In this document: positions 41,745-51,985 of the stretch, piece after piece
How the letters are laid out: the number at the start of each line of letters is the position of its first letter
Position numbering within the stretch: the first letter of the stretch is position 1
Source of the DNA: Branchipolynoe longqiensis
Lineage: Eukaryota; Annelida; Polychaeta; Phyllodocida; Polynoidae
NCBI GenBank assembly: GCA_030323885.1
Contig: CM059198.1
Coordinates: 57,314,917-57,378,916, forward strand
Reading direction: 5' to 3'
DNA length: 64,000 nucleotides
Translations under genes and position numbers: made by a program
Notes under the pieces: generated by a model
What the model was told of the DNA's origin: nothing
Databases searched by the model: none
What the model saw: only the letters and a program-made list of their open reading frames with translations

Positions 41745-42080
41745 TCGAATCAATAGAGTGCAGCCTTCCCGTGCGGAAGGTCGGGAGGTCAATTCCCGGT
41801 CGACTCAAACCAATGACTTGCAAAATTGATACTTTTCCCTTCCTGGCTAGGCGCTCTGCATTATTAGAATAGAGCAAGCACTGGTTGGCTCAGTGTCAGG
41901 ATAATGTGCCTGAGTAGGATATCAGGTCATGGTGTTGGCAACCTGGTTTCACACTATAAGGTATCCATGAATGGATATCCAACCTGGTTTCACCCCACTA
42001 TAAGGTATCCATGAATGTGCACTGTTACAAGTTTGTACCCATTCTGATATGACCTTGGGTGTTGCCAGGATGTAAATTCC
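41745..42080 (+). repeat. SINE type A whose tail runs into the CCA tract
   Basis: The head (AATCAATAGAGTGCAGCC, GGAGGTCAATTCCCGG), body and tail (GATGTAAATTCCAACAACC) are complete. A short block (CCTGGTTTCAC..CACTATAAGGTATCCATGAATG) is duplicated at 41953-42020. The 3' end passes smoothly from CAACAACCAACC into the CCA-rich tract. Confidence 0.85.
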
Positions 42081-43330
42081 AACAACCAACCATCAACCCC
42101 CCAGCCACCCGGACCACCCCGTCACTACCCGTCAGCATTCATTCCTCATTCCCAACTCCACCACCACCTACCAGCAGCCACCACCACCCAACAACACCAG
42201 CGACCATCATTAGGCAACACCAGCCATCACCACCACCTGCCAACATACACCTACCAGCACCACCACCAACCGCCATACATGCCCATACATTACGAGCAGT
42301 TATCACCAACCAGCATCCACCACCACCCAACAACACTAACCACCATCATTAGGCAACACCAGCCATCACCACCACCGGCCAACATACACCTCCCAGCAGC
42401 ACCACCAGCCAGCATACATGCCCATACATCACCACCAGCTATCACCAACTAGCCACCACCACCCAACAATATCAATTGCCATCATTAGGGAACACCAGCC
42501 ATCACCACCACCTGCCAACATACACTTCCCAGCACCACCACTGGCCACCATACATGCCAATACACTACCATCAGCCACCACCAGCGATCACCAGCCACCA
42601 CCCACCATCCACCACCCACCCAACAGCAGACCACCATTCATTATTAAACTTCACAACCACCCAATACCACCTAACCACTAGCAACAACCACAACACGTTC
42701 CCATAGTCCATCACACACCACAATACATTCCCAAACTCCACCACCCATCACTACCGCCACTCACCCAACACCATTCACAATCACCCAACACACATCAAAA
42801 TCAACACCACCATCACACACCACCACCACGCCACCTTATCGGGTACTATTATCTAATATATTCAACAGCCTTCCACTACAACCCAGAACTCACCCCCACC
42901 CACAACACGCCATCACCCACTCTTACCCTTTATCACCCACCATCAGCCACCACCACGCACCACGACCCATCCCAACCCACCATCACCGACCTCCACCCAC
43001 CACAACCCACCACCCCCACCACCACCCACCACCACCCACCTCCACCCACCCCAACCCAACATAACCCACTGCCATCCACCCCAACCCACCACCACCCACA
43101 ACCACCCACCACCACCCACCCGCACACACCACCACCAACCACCACCCACGACCACCCCCCACTACCCACCACCACCCACTATCACCAACACCCACCCATC
43201 ACCGCCCACCACCACCCACCACCGCCCACCACCACCCACCACCACCCACTATCGCCCATCGCCACCCCCACCCACCACCACCAACACCCACCACACACCA
43301 CCCAACTCCGACTATCCACCCCCCCCCCCA
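42081..43330 (+). repeat. CCA/CACC-rich tract with 136-140-bp units
   Basis: The plus strand is nearly free of G. The first part has units of about 138 bp; CATCATTAGGCAACACCAGC or a variant occurs at about 42206, 42346 and 42482. The later part (42900-43310) is CCACCACCCACCACC-type simple sequence, able to form G-quadruplexes on the minus strand and i-motifs on the plus strand. Frames of 70-100 codons on both strands follow from composition. Confidence 0.9.
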
Positions 43331-43502
43331 ATATGCGCAGACAATGCCCCCAACAACCCGCACTTAATTACACTCGACGGCAAGTTAATACCTGCTGACT
43401 GGGCATGCGCCGCGATGAGACAACTTCCTGTTGTCTCATTAGTACTTACTCGCGGATAACCCCATTGCATTTAGTGCCGTTTATCTGACTCAGCAGACGG
43501 CG
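43331..43502. other. Unique island inside the C-rich tract
   Basis: About 170 bp of normal composition contain an inverted pair, GAGACAACTTCCTG/TTGTCTCATT (about 43416-43443: TGAGACAACTTCC and GTTGTCTCA). It has no match elsewhere in the window. It may be the remnant of an insertion or the pre-expansion sequence. Confidence 0.5.
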
Positions 43503-44335
43503 CCTTAGTTGATTATCCCCCCCCGGGCCACCACCCTCCCCCACCCTCAATCACCCCCCCCCCCCTACACTTTCCGAACCCAGCTCTACAACTCCACTAA
43601 CTCTCACTACCCAACACAACCACACAACCACCCCACTACCCCCACATTCCCACCCCGACATTGTCACTCCACTAACACCCACTACCCAACACAACCATCC
43701 CCAATACTTCTATTAGCCCAACTACCCGAAATAGAGTCCCCAAACCCAATACCACCACAGCCACAACCCACACCCCACCCCAACAGAACCACCCAACCAC
43801 CCCGCTACCCCCACATTCCCACCCCGAGATTAACACTCCACTAGCACCCACTACCCAACACAACTATCCCCAATACTTCTATTAGCCCAACTACCCGAAA
43901 TAGAGTCCCCACTTACCCAATACCACCACAACCCACACCCACCCCAGCACAACTATCCGACTACACCACTACCACCACTTTCCCACCCAAGCAAGCAGCA
44001 CCAGTCCACTAAAACCCACTACCCATCCAAACTAACCCCACTACCCCCATTAGCCACATTATCCGAAATATAGCCACCCTCCATCCAACCCCACCACCAC
44101 CATGATCGGGAGCCCAACCCAGCACCACCACCCGACGACAGACACTACCAAACACCACACCACCCTAACACAACCATCATCACACCCTATTCTCACCATT
44201 ACCACCCAACTACCTTAGCCAACTAATCCCACCAGGTCAGACCACTATCACCATCATCCCAGTACCTACACTACCAGTAACACACCCCACCACTACTACC
44301 ACAACTCCACTCCACCCACTTCCCTCAAAACCGTA
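43503..44335 (+). repeat. C-rich tract, second part, about 190-bp duplication
   Basis: The block CACTACCCAACACAACCATC, CAATACTTCTATTAGCCCAA, CTACCCGAAATAGAGTCCCC occurs twice about 180-190 bp apart (about 43678 and 43850). G is again very rare on this strand. No gene is present. Confidence 0.8.
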
Positions 44336-44341
44336 CCAATC

Positions 44342-44645
44342 AGACGGGATGTGTTGGGAGATCATGGGATTCGAACCCACCAGTTCGAAACCTGGTCGAA
44401 TTAAACACATTATTTAAACTGTGATACTTGTCGCTTCCGAATCAGAGGTTCTGCATTATTAGGATAGGGAGATTACTTATTTGTTCAGTGTCAGGATAAT
44501 GTGACTGAATGGGATATCAGCTTATGGTGCTGAGGGCCTGGTCTACCAGTAGGGCGAGAACTATAAAGTCACCATGAGTGCGCGCTGTCAGATGTTGGTG
44601 CCCGTCCTGCTATAGCCGTAGATGTTGTCAGGAGATAAAACTCCA
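44342..44645 (+). repeat. SINE type B with doubled box B, after the C-rich tract
   Basis: CAGACGGGATGTGTTGGGAG, then GGGATTCGAACCC and AGTTCGAAACCTGG (two box B motifs), a full body, and the tail GTTGTCAGGAGATAAAACTCC. Box A is damaged. Confidence 0.8.
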
Positions 44646-45204
44646 ATAAGGAACCAACCCTCTTGCCCCGTCTTGGTATCCTGGTGACACCCCCCCCCCC
44701 CCTTCCCCGCCGTTTACCTGTCATGATTATCATATCTCAACTCAGATACACACTGCTGATGCATATACATTGACCACCCCCATACAGTTGGAATTCCCCG
44801 ATAACCACCAGTAGCATTATATTTGAGTCGGCTTGAAGGAGACATCCCCACCAAGGCCCACTGCGCTTTGGACTCTACTTTGGGTGGACGGAGAACTCCG
44901 CTATCCATCCACCTGATTTGTGAGTTGGTTTTTCACACCTTTTACTACCGCCATCCCAGACTTGCCACTGTCTTCTCACTTCTTGGCGAGCCAGTGATGC
45001 GCACACTTTTTCTACGCAGACACTGTCCTACTACTTGTTGGATGTGTTTGTAGGGCTGGCCCCGGCCACTACTACCGCCTCTCATTAAACGCTTTTGTTA
45101 CCCACAATCCTCCTTCCTGCCAATTCCTTACCGAATCAGCCAAATCACGTGGTTCCTTTTTTCCTGCGTTGACTGCCTACGGTTGTCATGTGATGGTGTT
45201 CGGT
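44646..45204. other. Non-genic, nothing recognised
   Basis: A run of C lies at 44690-44702. A 76-codon plus frame at 44823-45053 has no domain. The stretch 45030-45110 has some LTR-like features (CATTAAACGC, pyrimidine-rich), but no second copy was found. Confidence 0.35.
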
Positions 45205-45219
45205 GGCGCCCTCTAGTGG
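45205..45219 (-). promoter_or_regulatory. CTCF-like motif
   Basis: The minus strand reads CCACTAGAGGGCGCC, a perfect fit to the CTCF core. It lies inside a GGTGGCGCC...GGCGCCACC inverted repeat (45203-45226). Binding is untested. Confidence 0.35.
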
Positions 45220-45509
45220 CGCCACCGGAAAGCAGACGATTACCTGATCAGCACTCGATGTGAAGTCACGCGAGAACCCGGTTGGGTTACAAGCTCTTTT
45301 GCGGTGAGGTCGGACTACACTGGTTCCCAGTATGAAACCTAGTAATGTGACAGACAATATAACCCAGACCTATCAACGCAGAAGTACCCTTAACATGCGT
45401 CCTAATGGATTGTCACGTGGCGTGTAATATTCACAAAGGGTATTCATATACACAAGATATTTACTAAAGTCGCACCCCAACCCCTAGATTTTGGCATTCC
45501 GGGGTGAGC
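45220..45509. other. Non-genic spacer
   Basis: Nothing recognised. Confidence 0.4.
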
Positions 45510-46266
45510 AAATGAAGACTTTAGGTGCAAAACCCTGTAAAAGCCAATCCAAAAATTGGTATATAGTTAATAATTAATTAAATAATAATTAAAACATTTA
45601 TATAGCACTCGATCCAGCAAGCCGTTCTCAGGTGCTTTACATAAAAAACAAATAGACAGGAAAATAAATTATACCTAGTTAAAAACAGATTGAAACAAAT
45701 GTGGCTTAAGACCTTTTTTAAAAGCACCGACAAATTTACAATCTGTGATATATCCTGGCAGAGGATTGATCCCCAAATTCTTTGAGTCTGCTCCGAGGAA
45801 CTGCTAACTGGCTGGAGACTGTGGAGTGCAGTGTTCGAACATTCGTTCTCTCTTCGAGCATATCTCTCATATATTCTGGAGCCTGATCATGCAAGGCACG
45901 ATATACAAGAAGCAGCACCTTGAAATCAATTCTCTTCTCCACAGGTAGCCAGTGAAATGATTTCAGCAAAGGAGTGATGTGATCAAATTTCTTTGTACCT
46001 GTCAACAACCTGGCACCGCATTCTGTATACATTGCAGTTTTGAGATACTTTGAGTAGCCTTCTCTAATTATACACACATCGGAATCAAACCTTCAAAAAG
46101 TTAATTTTTGTACATTCCTATTTGCGTGGTTCATTGCTCCATAATCATGTGATCATAACAAAAGTGGAATTATTAACAAGTACGATTATTTTCAGGGAAG
46201 CATCCTTTATTTAAACACAATTTTTGGATTGGCGTTCATGGGGATTTGCCTCTGAATCCATCAAAT
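45510..46266. mobile_element. Family B MITE split by a LINE fragment
   Basis: The left part (AATGAAGACTTTAGGTGCAA, GTAAAAGCCAATCC) and right part (GTTAATTTTTGTACATTCCT, GGATTGGCGTTCATGGGGAT) together match 21091-21328. The LINE fragment at about 45555-46078 separates them. The MITE is therefore older. Confidence 0.7.
45555..46078 (-). pseudogene. LINE ORF2 C-terminal fragment, 5'-truncated
   Basis: On the minus strand, codons at 45736-46077 encode about 113 residues with ITPLLKSFHWLPVEKRIDFK and VLLLVYRALHDQAPEYM. This is the well-known C-terminal motif (LHWLPV..RI.FK.L.L.YKAL) after the reverse transcriptase domain in many animal LINEs. It is followed by a 3' UTR ending with the TATATAGC-type tail read as TTTATATAGCACTCG and GGTGCTTTACATAA on the plus strand, and an AT-rich terminus. 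Endonuclease and RT domains are missing, so it is a dead, 5'-truncated copy. It is a different LINE from the (GAT)n family. Confidence 0.8.
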
Positions 46267-46679
46267 GAGCCAAACTCAATATATGTCATCAGGAACACAA
46301 TGTAGACATAATAGAATCAGCATAGATAAAGCATATTTAGGGTAGAATCTAGACTGTGTTAATTAATCCATGTCTTTGGATATGAGAGGAGTTGTTGGAA
46401 ATGTAGGCAGGTGCAGGGTGTGAGTAGGGGCCATTTCTAACCTCTGTCTTTCCCAGATCGGTGGCCTACATATTGGATAACTTATGTTAACTGATGTAAC
46501 CAAGCTGTTCACTGCACACAGGATGTGTGAGAACGAGGTAGATAGGCTGAACGCGCTGCTCAGTTACCTGTGAATGTACAATTTAAACGTGGGGACTTGA
46601 GGAGAGGCCACACCACACCTCCCTGTCCGATACTTTATATGTTGCGATAATTCTTATAGGAACTACAAACCTCCTTGTC
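46267..46679. other. Non-genic, nothing recognised
   Basis: No repeat or coding signal was assigned. Confidence 0.4.
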
Positions 46680-47690
46680 TGTCGGACACTTTACCTGGTG
46701 AGGTGAGTGCAGAACACTACACACCTACCTGTATGTGTGACACTTTACCTGGTGAGGTGAGCGCAGGCTACTACACACATACATGTCTGTGTGACACATC
46801 AACCGGTGAGGTGAGTGCAGCCCCCACCACACCTACCTGTATATATGACAATTCACCTAGTGAGCTGAGTGCAGCCCACTACACACCTACCTGTAGGTCT
46901 GACACTTCAGCTAGTGAGGTGAGGGCAGCCCACTACACACCTACCTGTATGAGTGACACTTCACCTGGTGAGGTGAGTGCAAACCACTACACACATCATG
47001 TATGTTTGACACTTCACCTGATGAGGTGAGTGCAACCCACAACACACCTACCTGTATGTGTGACACTTCACCTGCTGAAGTGAGTGCAACCCACTTCACA
47101 CATACATGTCTGTGTGACACTTTAACCGGTGAGGTGAGTGCAGCGCAGTACCCCCATACCTCTATGGGTGACACTTCACCTGGCGAGGTGAGTGCAGCCC
47201 ATTACACACGTACCTGTATGTGTAACACTTTGCATGGTGAGGTGAGTGCGATCTACTACACCCATCAATGTATGTGTGGTACTTTACCTGGTGAGGTGAG
47301 TGCATCACCTGCCTATGTGACACTTTGCCTTGGGAGGTGAGTGCAGCCCACTACACACCTACTTGTATGTGTCACACTTTACCTGATGAGATGAGTGCAG
47401 CCCACTACACACTTACTTGTCGCACTGACCCTTTACCTGGGAAGGTGAGTGCAGCCCACTACATACCTACCTGTCTGAGTGACACTTTACCAGGTGAGGG
47501 AAGTGCTACCCACTACACCCCTACCTGTATGTGCCACCCTTTGCCCCGTTAGGTGAGTGCATCCCAATACATACCTACCTGTCTGAGTGACACTTTAACA
47601 GGTGAGGTGAGTGCAGATCACTACACACATACCTGTTTATGTGACACTTTACCTGGTGAGCTGAGTCCAGCCCACTACACACCTGACATT
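46680..47690 (-). repeat. 54-bp minisatellite, inverted copy, about 18 units
   Basis: The unit is the reverse complement of that at 24530-26660: CACTTTACCTGGTGAGGTGA then GTGCAGCCCACTACACACCT then ACCTGTATGTGTGA. The plus strand carries GAGGTGAGTGCAG in most units, near the consensus 5' splice site. With 54 bp (18 codons) per unit, one frame stays open for 108-112 codons. The repeated peptide (Cys-Asp-Thr-Ser-Pro-Gly-Glu-Val-Ser-Ala-type) is probably accidental. Confidence 0.9.
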
Positions 47691-48007
47691 AAATATCAGT
47701 GTCCGCCCATCTACCCTACCACCCTACTATAGTTCCATAAGCTACCGCTAGGCTGACTATGGCGTTCGCTTGAACATTAGTATCGTCCACAAACACCAGT
47801 TGGCGCCACCGCCACACCGACCCGTGTCTCACGGATATGCGCCTGCGAATGTCCTATATATGCGCTCGGTCGGAAATCAACCACACAGAGGCGGGTGGAC
47901 CAACCAATGGCTGCAGCTGGTACTTGGAAAGCCACGTCCTTGCACAGCTCCCCAACACTAAGGGACACCAACCCGGCTACATGTTTACCTATATTAAATT
48001 TGCATAA
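47691..48007. other. Non-genic, nothing recognised
   Basis: Overlapping 63-64-codon frames on both strands (47770-47971) carry no domain. No repeats were matched. Confidence 0.35.
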
Positions 48008-48192
48008 TCCGATGGCTTTGACTTTTTCTTTTCTTGGTACATTACTTGTTTAAGTATGGGAAATTTCAATCGTGACTCATTGGTCTTCCTCATTCGACTG
48101 CTCATTGCCCTATCCTAATAATGACGAGTGCCTGGCTAGGAAGCGACAAGTATACATTTTTAAGTCATCAGTTTGACTCGACCAGGATTCCT
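48008..48192 (-). repeat. SINE with the alternative short tail, copy 2
   Basis: AAGTATGGGAAATTTCAATCG and TCATTGGTCTTCCTCATTCG correspond to the tail at 20838-20900. They are followed by GCCTGGCTAGGAAGCGACAAG and TTTGACTCGACCAGGATTCC. The head is cut off at 48192 by a family A MITE fragment (48186-48228). Confidence 0.6.
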
Positions 48193-48228
48193 TTAATTTT
48201 GAAAATTTGATATCTTCATCAGACTAGA

Positions 48229-48451
48229 AGCGGACAGTTTGTAATATCTTCCTTATCTATTTAATATGGTTGGATGCCTATGGTCGCCATCCCGTCAGTG
48301 GGTGACCTTGTTGCTTGTACACCACGGGGTTTACCGTCCTAGTATCATATCGGGTAACGTCTGGACGAGGTGTCCCATCACACAGGATGCCCTTTTTGTG
48401 CATCATAATGCTGCCACTCTGCGATACCAGTATCAGACTGACACCAGACAT
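48229..48451 (-). repeat. Decayed SINE-like sequence
   Basis: GGTTTACCGTCCTAGTATCATAT and AATGCTGCCACTCTGCGATACC follow the order of the SINE tail and body on the minus strand, with many changes. It is the most diverged piece that I would still assign to the family. Confidence 0.4.
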
Positions 48452-48464
48452 TGATAGTTCTAAT

Positions 48465-48651
48465 CATCATCATCATGCTGTCGGTCGCGATGCGACAAAG
48501 ACTGCTTTCATTACTTGACTGCCGCTCTCCATTTCGCTCTCTGCTGTGAGAGTGATGTCCATGAGTCGGTCTTAATGTCTCTCAGCTTCAGGTTTCTCTT
48601 GATAGTTTCCTTGAACCGGAGACAAGGGCGCTCTCGCTTGCTGATAGTCCT
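48465..48651 (-). mobile_element. LINE 3' end, 5'-truncated, with target duplication
   Basis: The (GAT)n tail at the left is followed by the C-terminal coding region on the minus strand. TGATAGTTCTAAT (48452-48464) and TGATAGTCCTAAT (48652-48664) form a 13-bp duplication with one mismatch. This shows that the LINE 3' end alone, without the 195-bp module, was retroposed. Confidence 0.85.
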
Positions 48652-48664
48652 AATACAAGTGAGG

Positions 48665-49269
48665 AATAGAGGAGAAATGCTGACTCAGCTCCGAACCCAA
48701 GGGCACTTCCTGGTTAATTCCGCCAAAGCTGGAATAGAAACGAACTCTCACTGTCCAGCTGGGTCGTATATAACATTCCTCTGAGGTGTGGCTGCTAGTA
48801 CAGAGTTGACCAGTCAACCATAGGGATTGTTACAGGTTCCATTGTTCAAAATCAAGTCAGGAAATGTGAGAGTTGAACCCTCCATTTTCTTCCTGGATCA
48901 CCCCTCAAGCAAGACCCGTGGCCATGAATGGAAGCTTTTCAAGGCAAATGCCTAAAAAGATAGCAGATGGTATACCTTCAGCTGTCGCATGGTAGACGAC
49001 TGGAATTTCCATACCGGCCTCTGTAATAAGCGCAAAGACTGTCAACCAATTCAAGGCTAGTATTGAACATCACCCTATGAATGAATATTACATTCTACCC
49101 TGCTAAGATCCAACTCTGATACTTATAGTATGAGTTAAGATCGGGACCCACATGCGCGAGCCTTATCTCCTCGATGATAGCTGATAGCGGATAGGTATTT
49201 CTTAGCAAACAGGGGTCAGCATAGTCACTGCCACCACCATGTAATAGTGGGGTTCATTACGGATATTAC
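48665..49269. other. Non-genic, nothing recognised
   Basis: No repeat, RNA or coding assignment. Confidence 0.4.
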
Positions 49270-49634
49270 AAGACTTGGGTGTACATTTCATGAAATGTGA
49301 CAAAGTGACAAATAAGGAAATACTCGAACGGATGGGGCTGCCCTCTATGGAAGATCTTCTGATCAAAAAGAATCTCTGGTGGACTGGACATGAGGATGTC
49401 ATCAGACAGGCTACCAAAGCAGATCCTCTACTCTCAACTGTCTTCTGGTTACAGAAAGAGAGGCCGCCCACGTCTCTGGTTCAAGGATACCATCAAGAGA
49501 AACCTGAAGCTGAGAGACATTAAGACCGACTCATGGAAGCAACTCTCACAGCAGAGAGCTAAATGGAGAGCGGCAGTCAAGTAATGAAAGCAGTCTTTGT
49601 CGCATCGCGCCCGACAGCATGATGATGATGATGG
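49270..49634 (+). pseudogene. RTE-like LINE ORF2 C-terminus, frameshifted
   Basis: This plus-strand copy has the longest coding stretch of its family: NKEILERMGLPSMEDLLIKK and WWTGH in one frame, then MRMSSDRLPKQILYSQLSSG, YRKRGRPRLWFKDTIKRNLK and W..AVK in another, to the TAA at 49582-49584. A 5-bp deletion near 49390 relative to the copy at 41275 causes the frame change. The RGRPRL..KDT...L pattern is usual at the C-terminus of RTE-like ORF2 proteins. The (ATG)n tail ends at 49634, and a family A MITE begins a few bases later. Confidence 0.8.
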
Positions 49635-49642
49635 TTGTACAT

Positions 49643-49972
49643 TTAATGCTGCATAGTCCAATGAAGCATTAAATCTTCAAAATGAAGGAAATTATCTAGA
49701 TTTGATTCTACATATATAACTTAGATACTGCCGCTATTAGTACACATTTTATGCCACATAGAAATGAATATGGAGTAAATGTAGTAGAACCTGTTACTGC
49801 AGAAGCCTATGGTGTCAGAGTTTGTTATGTATTTGCATTTCAAATATCTTAAAAGGTAGCCATTTAAAATAAAAGTTTGTTCAAAATAATGTAAGGTAGA
49901 TTGTAATGATCCAATTAATATACTTATCTCATGGAAATGACATTTCAAAACCATGGGACTGTGTACCTTTAA
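49643..49972. mobile_element. Family A MITE, TTAA ends
   Basis: It starts TTAATGCTGCATAGTCCAAT and ends GGGACTGTGTACCTTTAA, 330 bp. Orientation is as at 27435. It abuts the LINE tail. Confidence 0.75.
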
Positions 49973-50371
49973 CTAATTTAGGAAAATCACAATTCACCGT
50001 ACATCTACACTAGTGTTCGACTCTCTCTTTGGCAATGTTTTTTTTGTTTGTGACATAACGTGTAAGCTCCCGTAAGGGTGCTTGTTTTCAATGCTGGACA
50101 GCTGTGATACTGGACTGGTCTGGTCCCGCACTCAGGAGTGTTTATCTGATCTTTCTCGGGCCAACCTTTTGCGGTTTCGGGTGTTAGTAGTTTCTATTTT
50201 AGTTTGTTTGTTTTTTTCAAAATGTTTTCCTAACCTGTATATGATAACTTAGCCTACTATGTACATCTTACACAGATGACATATAGCCCTGCGGGAGAGG
50301 ATCCCATCCCATTGTGGTACACCAAATAAGATGCTATTTGTCTAAGTCATCCTGAATTGAAGGATGGTTGA
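49973..50371 (-). mobile_element. Retroposon D copy and flanks
   Basis: TTTTTTTTGTTTGTGACATA, then CGTGTAAGCTCCCGTAAGGG, CTTGTTTTCAATGCTGGACAG and CAGGAGTGTTTATCTG (50038-50225) match 26043-26289. The flanks contain nothing recognised. Confidence 0.6.
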
Positions 50372-50939
50372 AGACCAGTGATTTGGCACTGACAATATAC
50401 TTATTCAGCAGAATAAACATGTTTACCACATGCACCTAAATATACAGAACAACTGCTTTGAATTCAAAACTATGTGAATTCACGTACATACAGCTCCCAG
50501 GTGGACAGCATGACGGAAGCGCCACAAATTAGTATGTGTTGTCCTCTTACGACGTCTGCAGTGTCTAGGCCCTAAAACCCCTACAATTCACAGAACCAAT
50601 CCACTAGTCAGAGGCACTCTCCCAGAGCCGTATAAATTATCCATGTTAAAGCACTCAAAGGATGCCATTGAAATTAAAGCTGAGATCAATAGATAGTTTG
50701 CATACATTAAATTGGTCCTTTCACCATTTGTGGCCTGATCAATGCCAATCACATTATGATGGCGCGGGTATTGAGCCCGAGGCAAATACAATATCTACTC
50801 CCGAGAGGAAGTCTGTGTCTCTGGTGGGTTGGGGATGGGTATGGAGGGGAGGTTGGATGGGTAGCTTAACCCGTTCAGAACGAGGCAATGGCATCAGAGA
50901 CAGTTTCAGTGTTACCCACGTTGTTGTGCACACGTACTA
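50372..50939. other. Short dispersed repeat, then non-genic
   Basis: Positions 50372-50430 match 62-125 near the window start. A 112-codon plus frame (50662-51000) has no domain and runs into the next SINE. Nothing else was recognised. Confidence 0.4.
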
Positions 50940-50997
50940 TTGGATTGGTTGGTTTCTTGTTCGAGTGTTATGTCCTGACAACATACATGGTTATACC

Positions 50998-51415
50998 TAG
51001 ATAAAAGATTCACCCTGTACTTGTAGTACATGGGTGCATGACAACGTAGTGTAAATACGGGCAAAAATAGCTTTAGTGTGGGACAGGAACTAGAAACTGT
51101 GGTTCCAGGATCAAATGGCTACATATATTGGCACAGATTTGGTGAAATGGGAGAGAAGGCAAAAAGACAAGATGGTGGCCATAGAACACCATCAATTTCA
51201 GTTTTAAATCTTATTAAACTAGATGTTTTATTAAATTGTTCAACTCAAAGGTAGTGGGTAAATGTAAAAACATATATAAAGAATATATTTTGCTTCTTAA
51301 ATTAAGACATTATTCACACAATTTATTTCCCCATCATGTCAAAATTCTTCGCCAGCTTTTCTAATGGGTTGATTTTCACCCCTGTACTGTCAGTACGGGG
51401 TGAATCTTTTATCTA
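50998..51415. mobile_element. 418-bp TIR element with 9-bp target duplication
   Basis: The perfect 18-bp ends TAGATAAAAGATTCACCC and GGGTGAATCTTTTATCTA are flanked by GGTTATACC (50989-50997 and 51416-51424). Just inside are palindromic TGTACTTGTAGTACA and TGTACTGTCAGTACGGGG. A 9-bp duplication fits Mutator-like or Merlin-like elements. It has no coding capacity. Confidence 0.85.
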
Positions 51416-51666
51416 GGTTATACCAGGAGATGTGCTGACTTGTGCCAGTGCCCATGCAGGGTGACTTCATAGTGCTGCCCCACTGGGAGACTAGGTCATC
51501 AGCAGCATGACCCAATATCGCACTCAGTCACATTATCCTGGCACTGAACCAACCAGTCCTTGCGCTGTCTTAATAATCCCGAGCACCTGGCTAGGAAGTG
51601 ACAAGTATCAATTTTGTAAGGCATTGGTTAGATTCAAGCCAGGAATTGAACTCCCGATCTTCCGCA

Positions 51667-51937
51667 TGCTGCTCGAGTCAAACCAATGAGATAACAATTT
51701 ATACTTATCGCTTCCTAGCCTGGTGCTTGGAATTATTAGGATAGGGTAAGGACTCGTTGGCTCAGTGTCAGGATAATGTCACTGAGTGTGATATCAGGTC
51801 ATGGTGCTGGTGGCCTGGTTTCCCAGTGGGGCAGCACTATAAAGTCACCATAAGTGTGCACTGTCACAAGTCGGTACCCGTCCTGATATGACCTTAGATG
51901 TGTGCTAGGACGTAAACCAACAACACACAACAACAAC
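51667..51937 (+). repeat. SINE nested head-first in another SINE
   Basis: This 5'-truncated plus-strand copy starts GCTCGAGTCAAACCAATGAG and ends CGTAAACCAACAACACACAA. CTTCCGCA flanks both sides (51659-51666 and 51938-51945). It shows that the family inserted into its own older copies. Confidence 0.9.
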
Positions 51938-51985
51938 CTTCCGCACGGCAGGGCTGCGCTCTCCCAATTCGGCCATCTCACCCAG

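Larger units (their letters stand above)
50940..51985 (-). repeat. SINE (type A) interrupted twice
   Basis: The minus-strand SINE pieces lie at 50940-50997, 51416-51666 and 51938-51985. The tail is interrupted by a 418-bp MITE (50998-51415) with a 9-bp duplication. The head is interrupted by a plus-strand SINE (51667-51937) with an 8-bp duplication. Removing both restores a complete family member ending in GGCCATCTCACCCAG. Confidence 0.85.

Noticed and set aside
46703..47552. Repeated 18-residue peptide with Cys and Thr, possible secreted repeat protein
   Set aside because: The unit period of 54 bp explains the openness. The frame breaks several times, and the inverted array at 24.5 kb does not preserve it.
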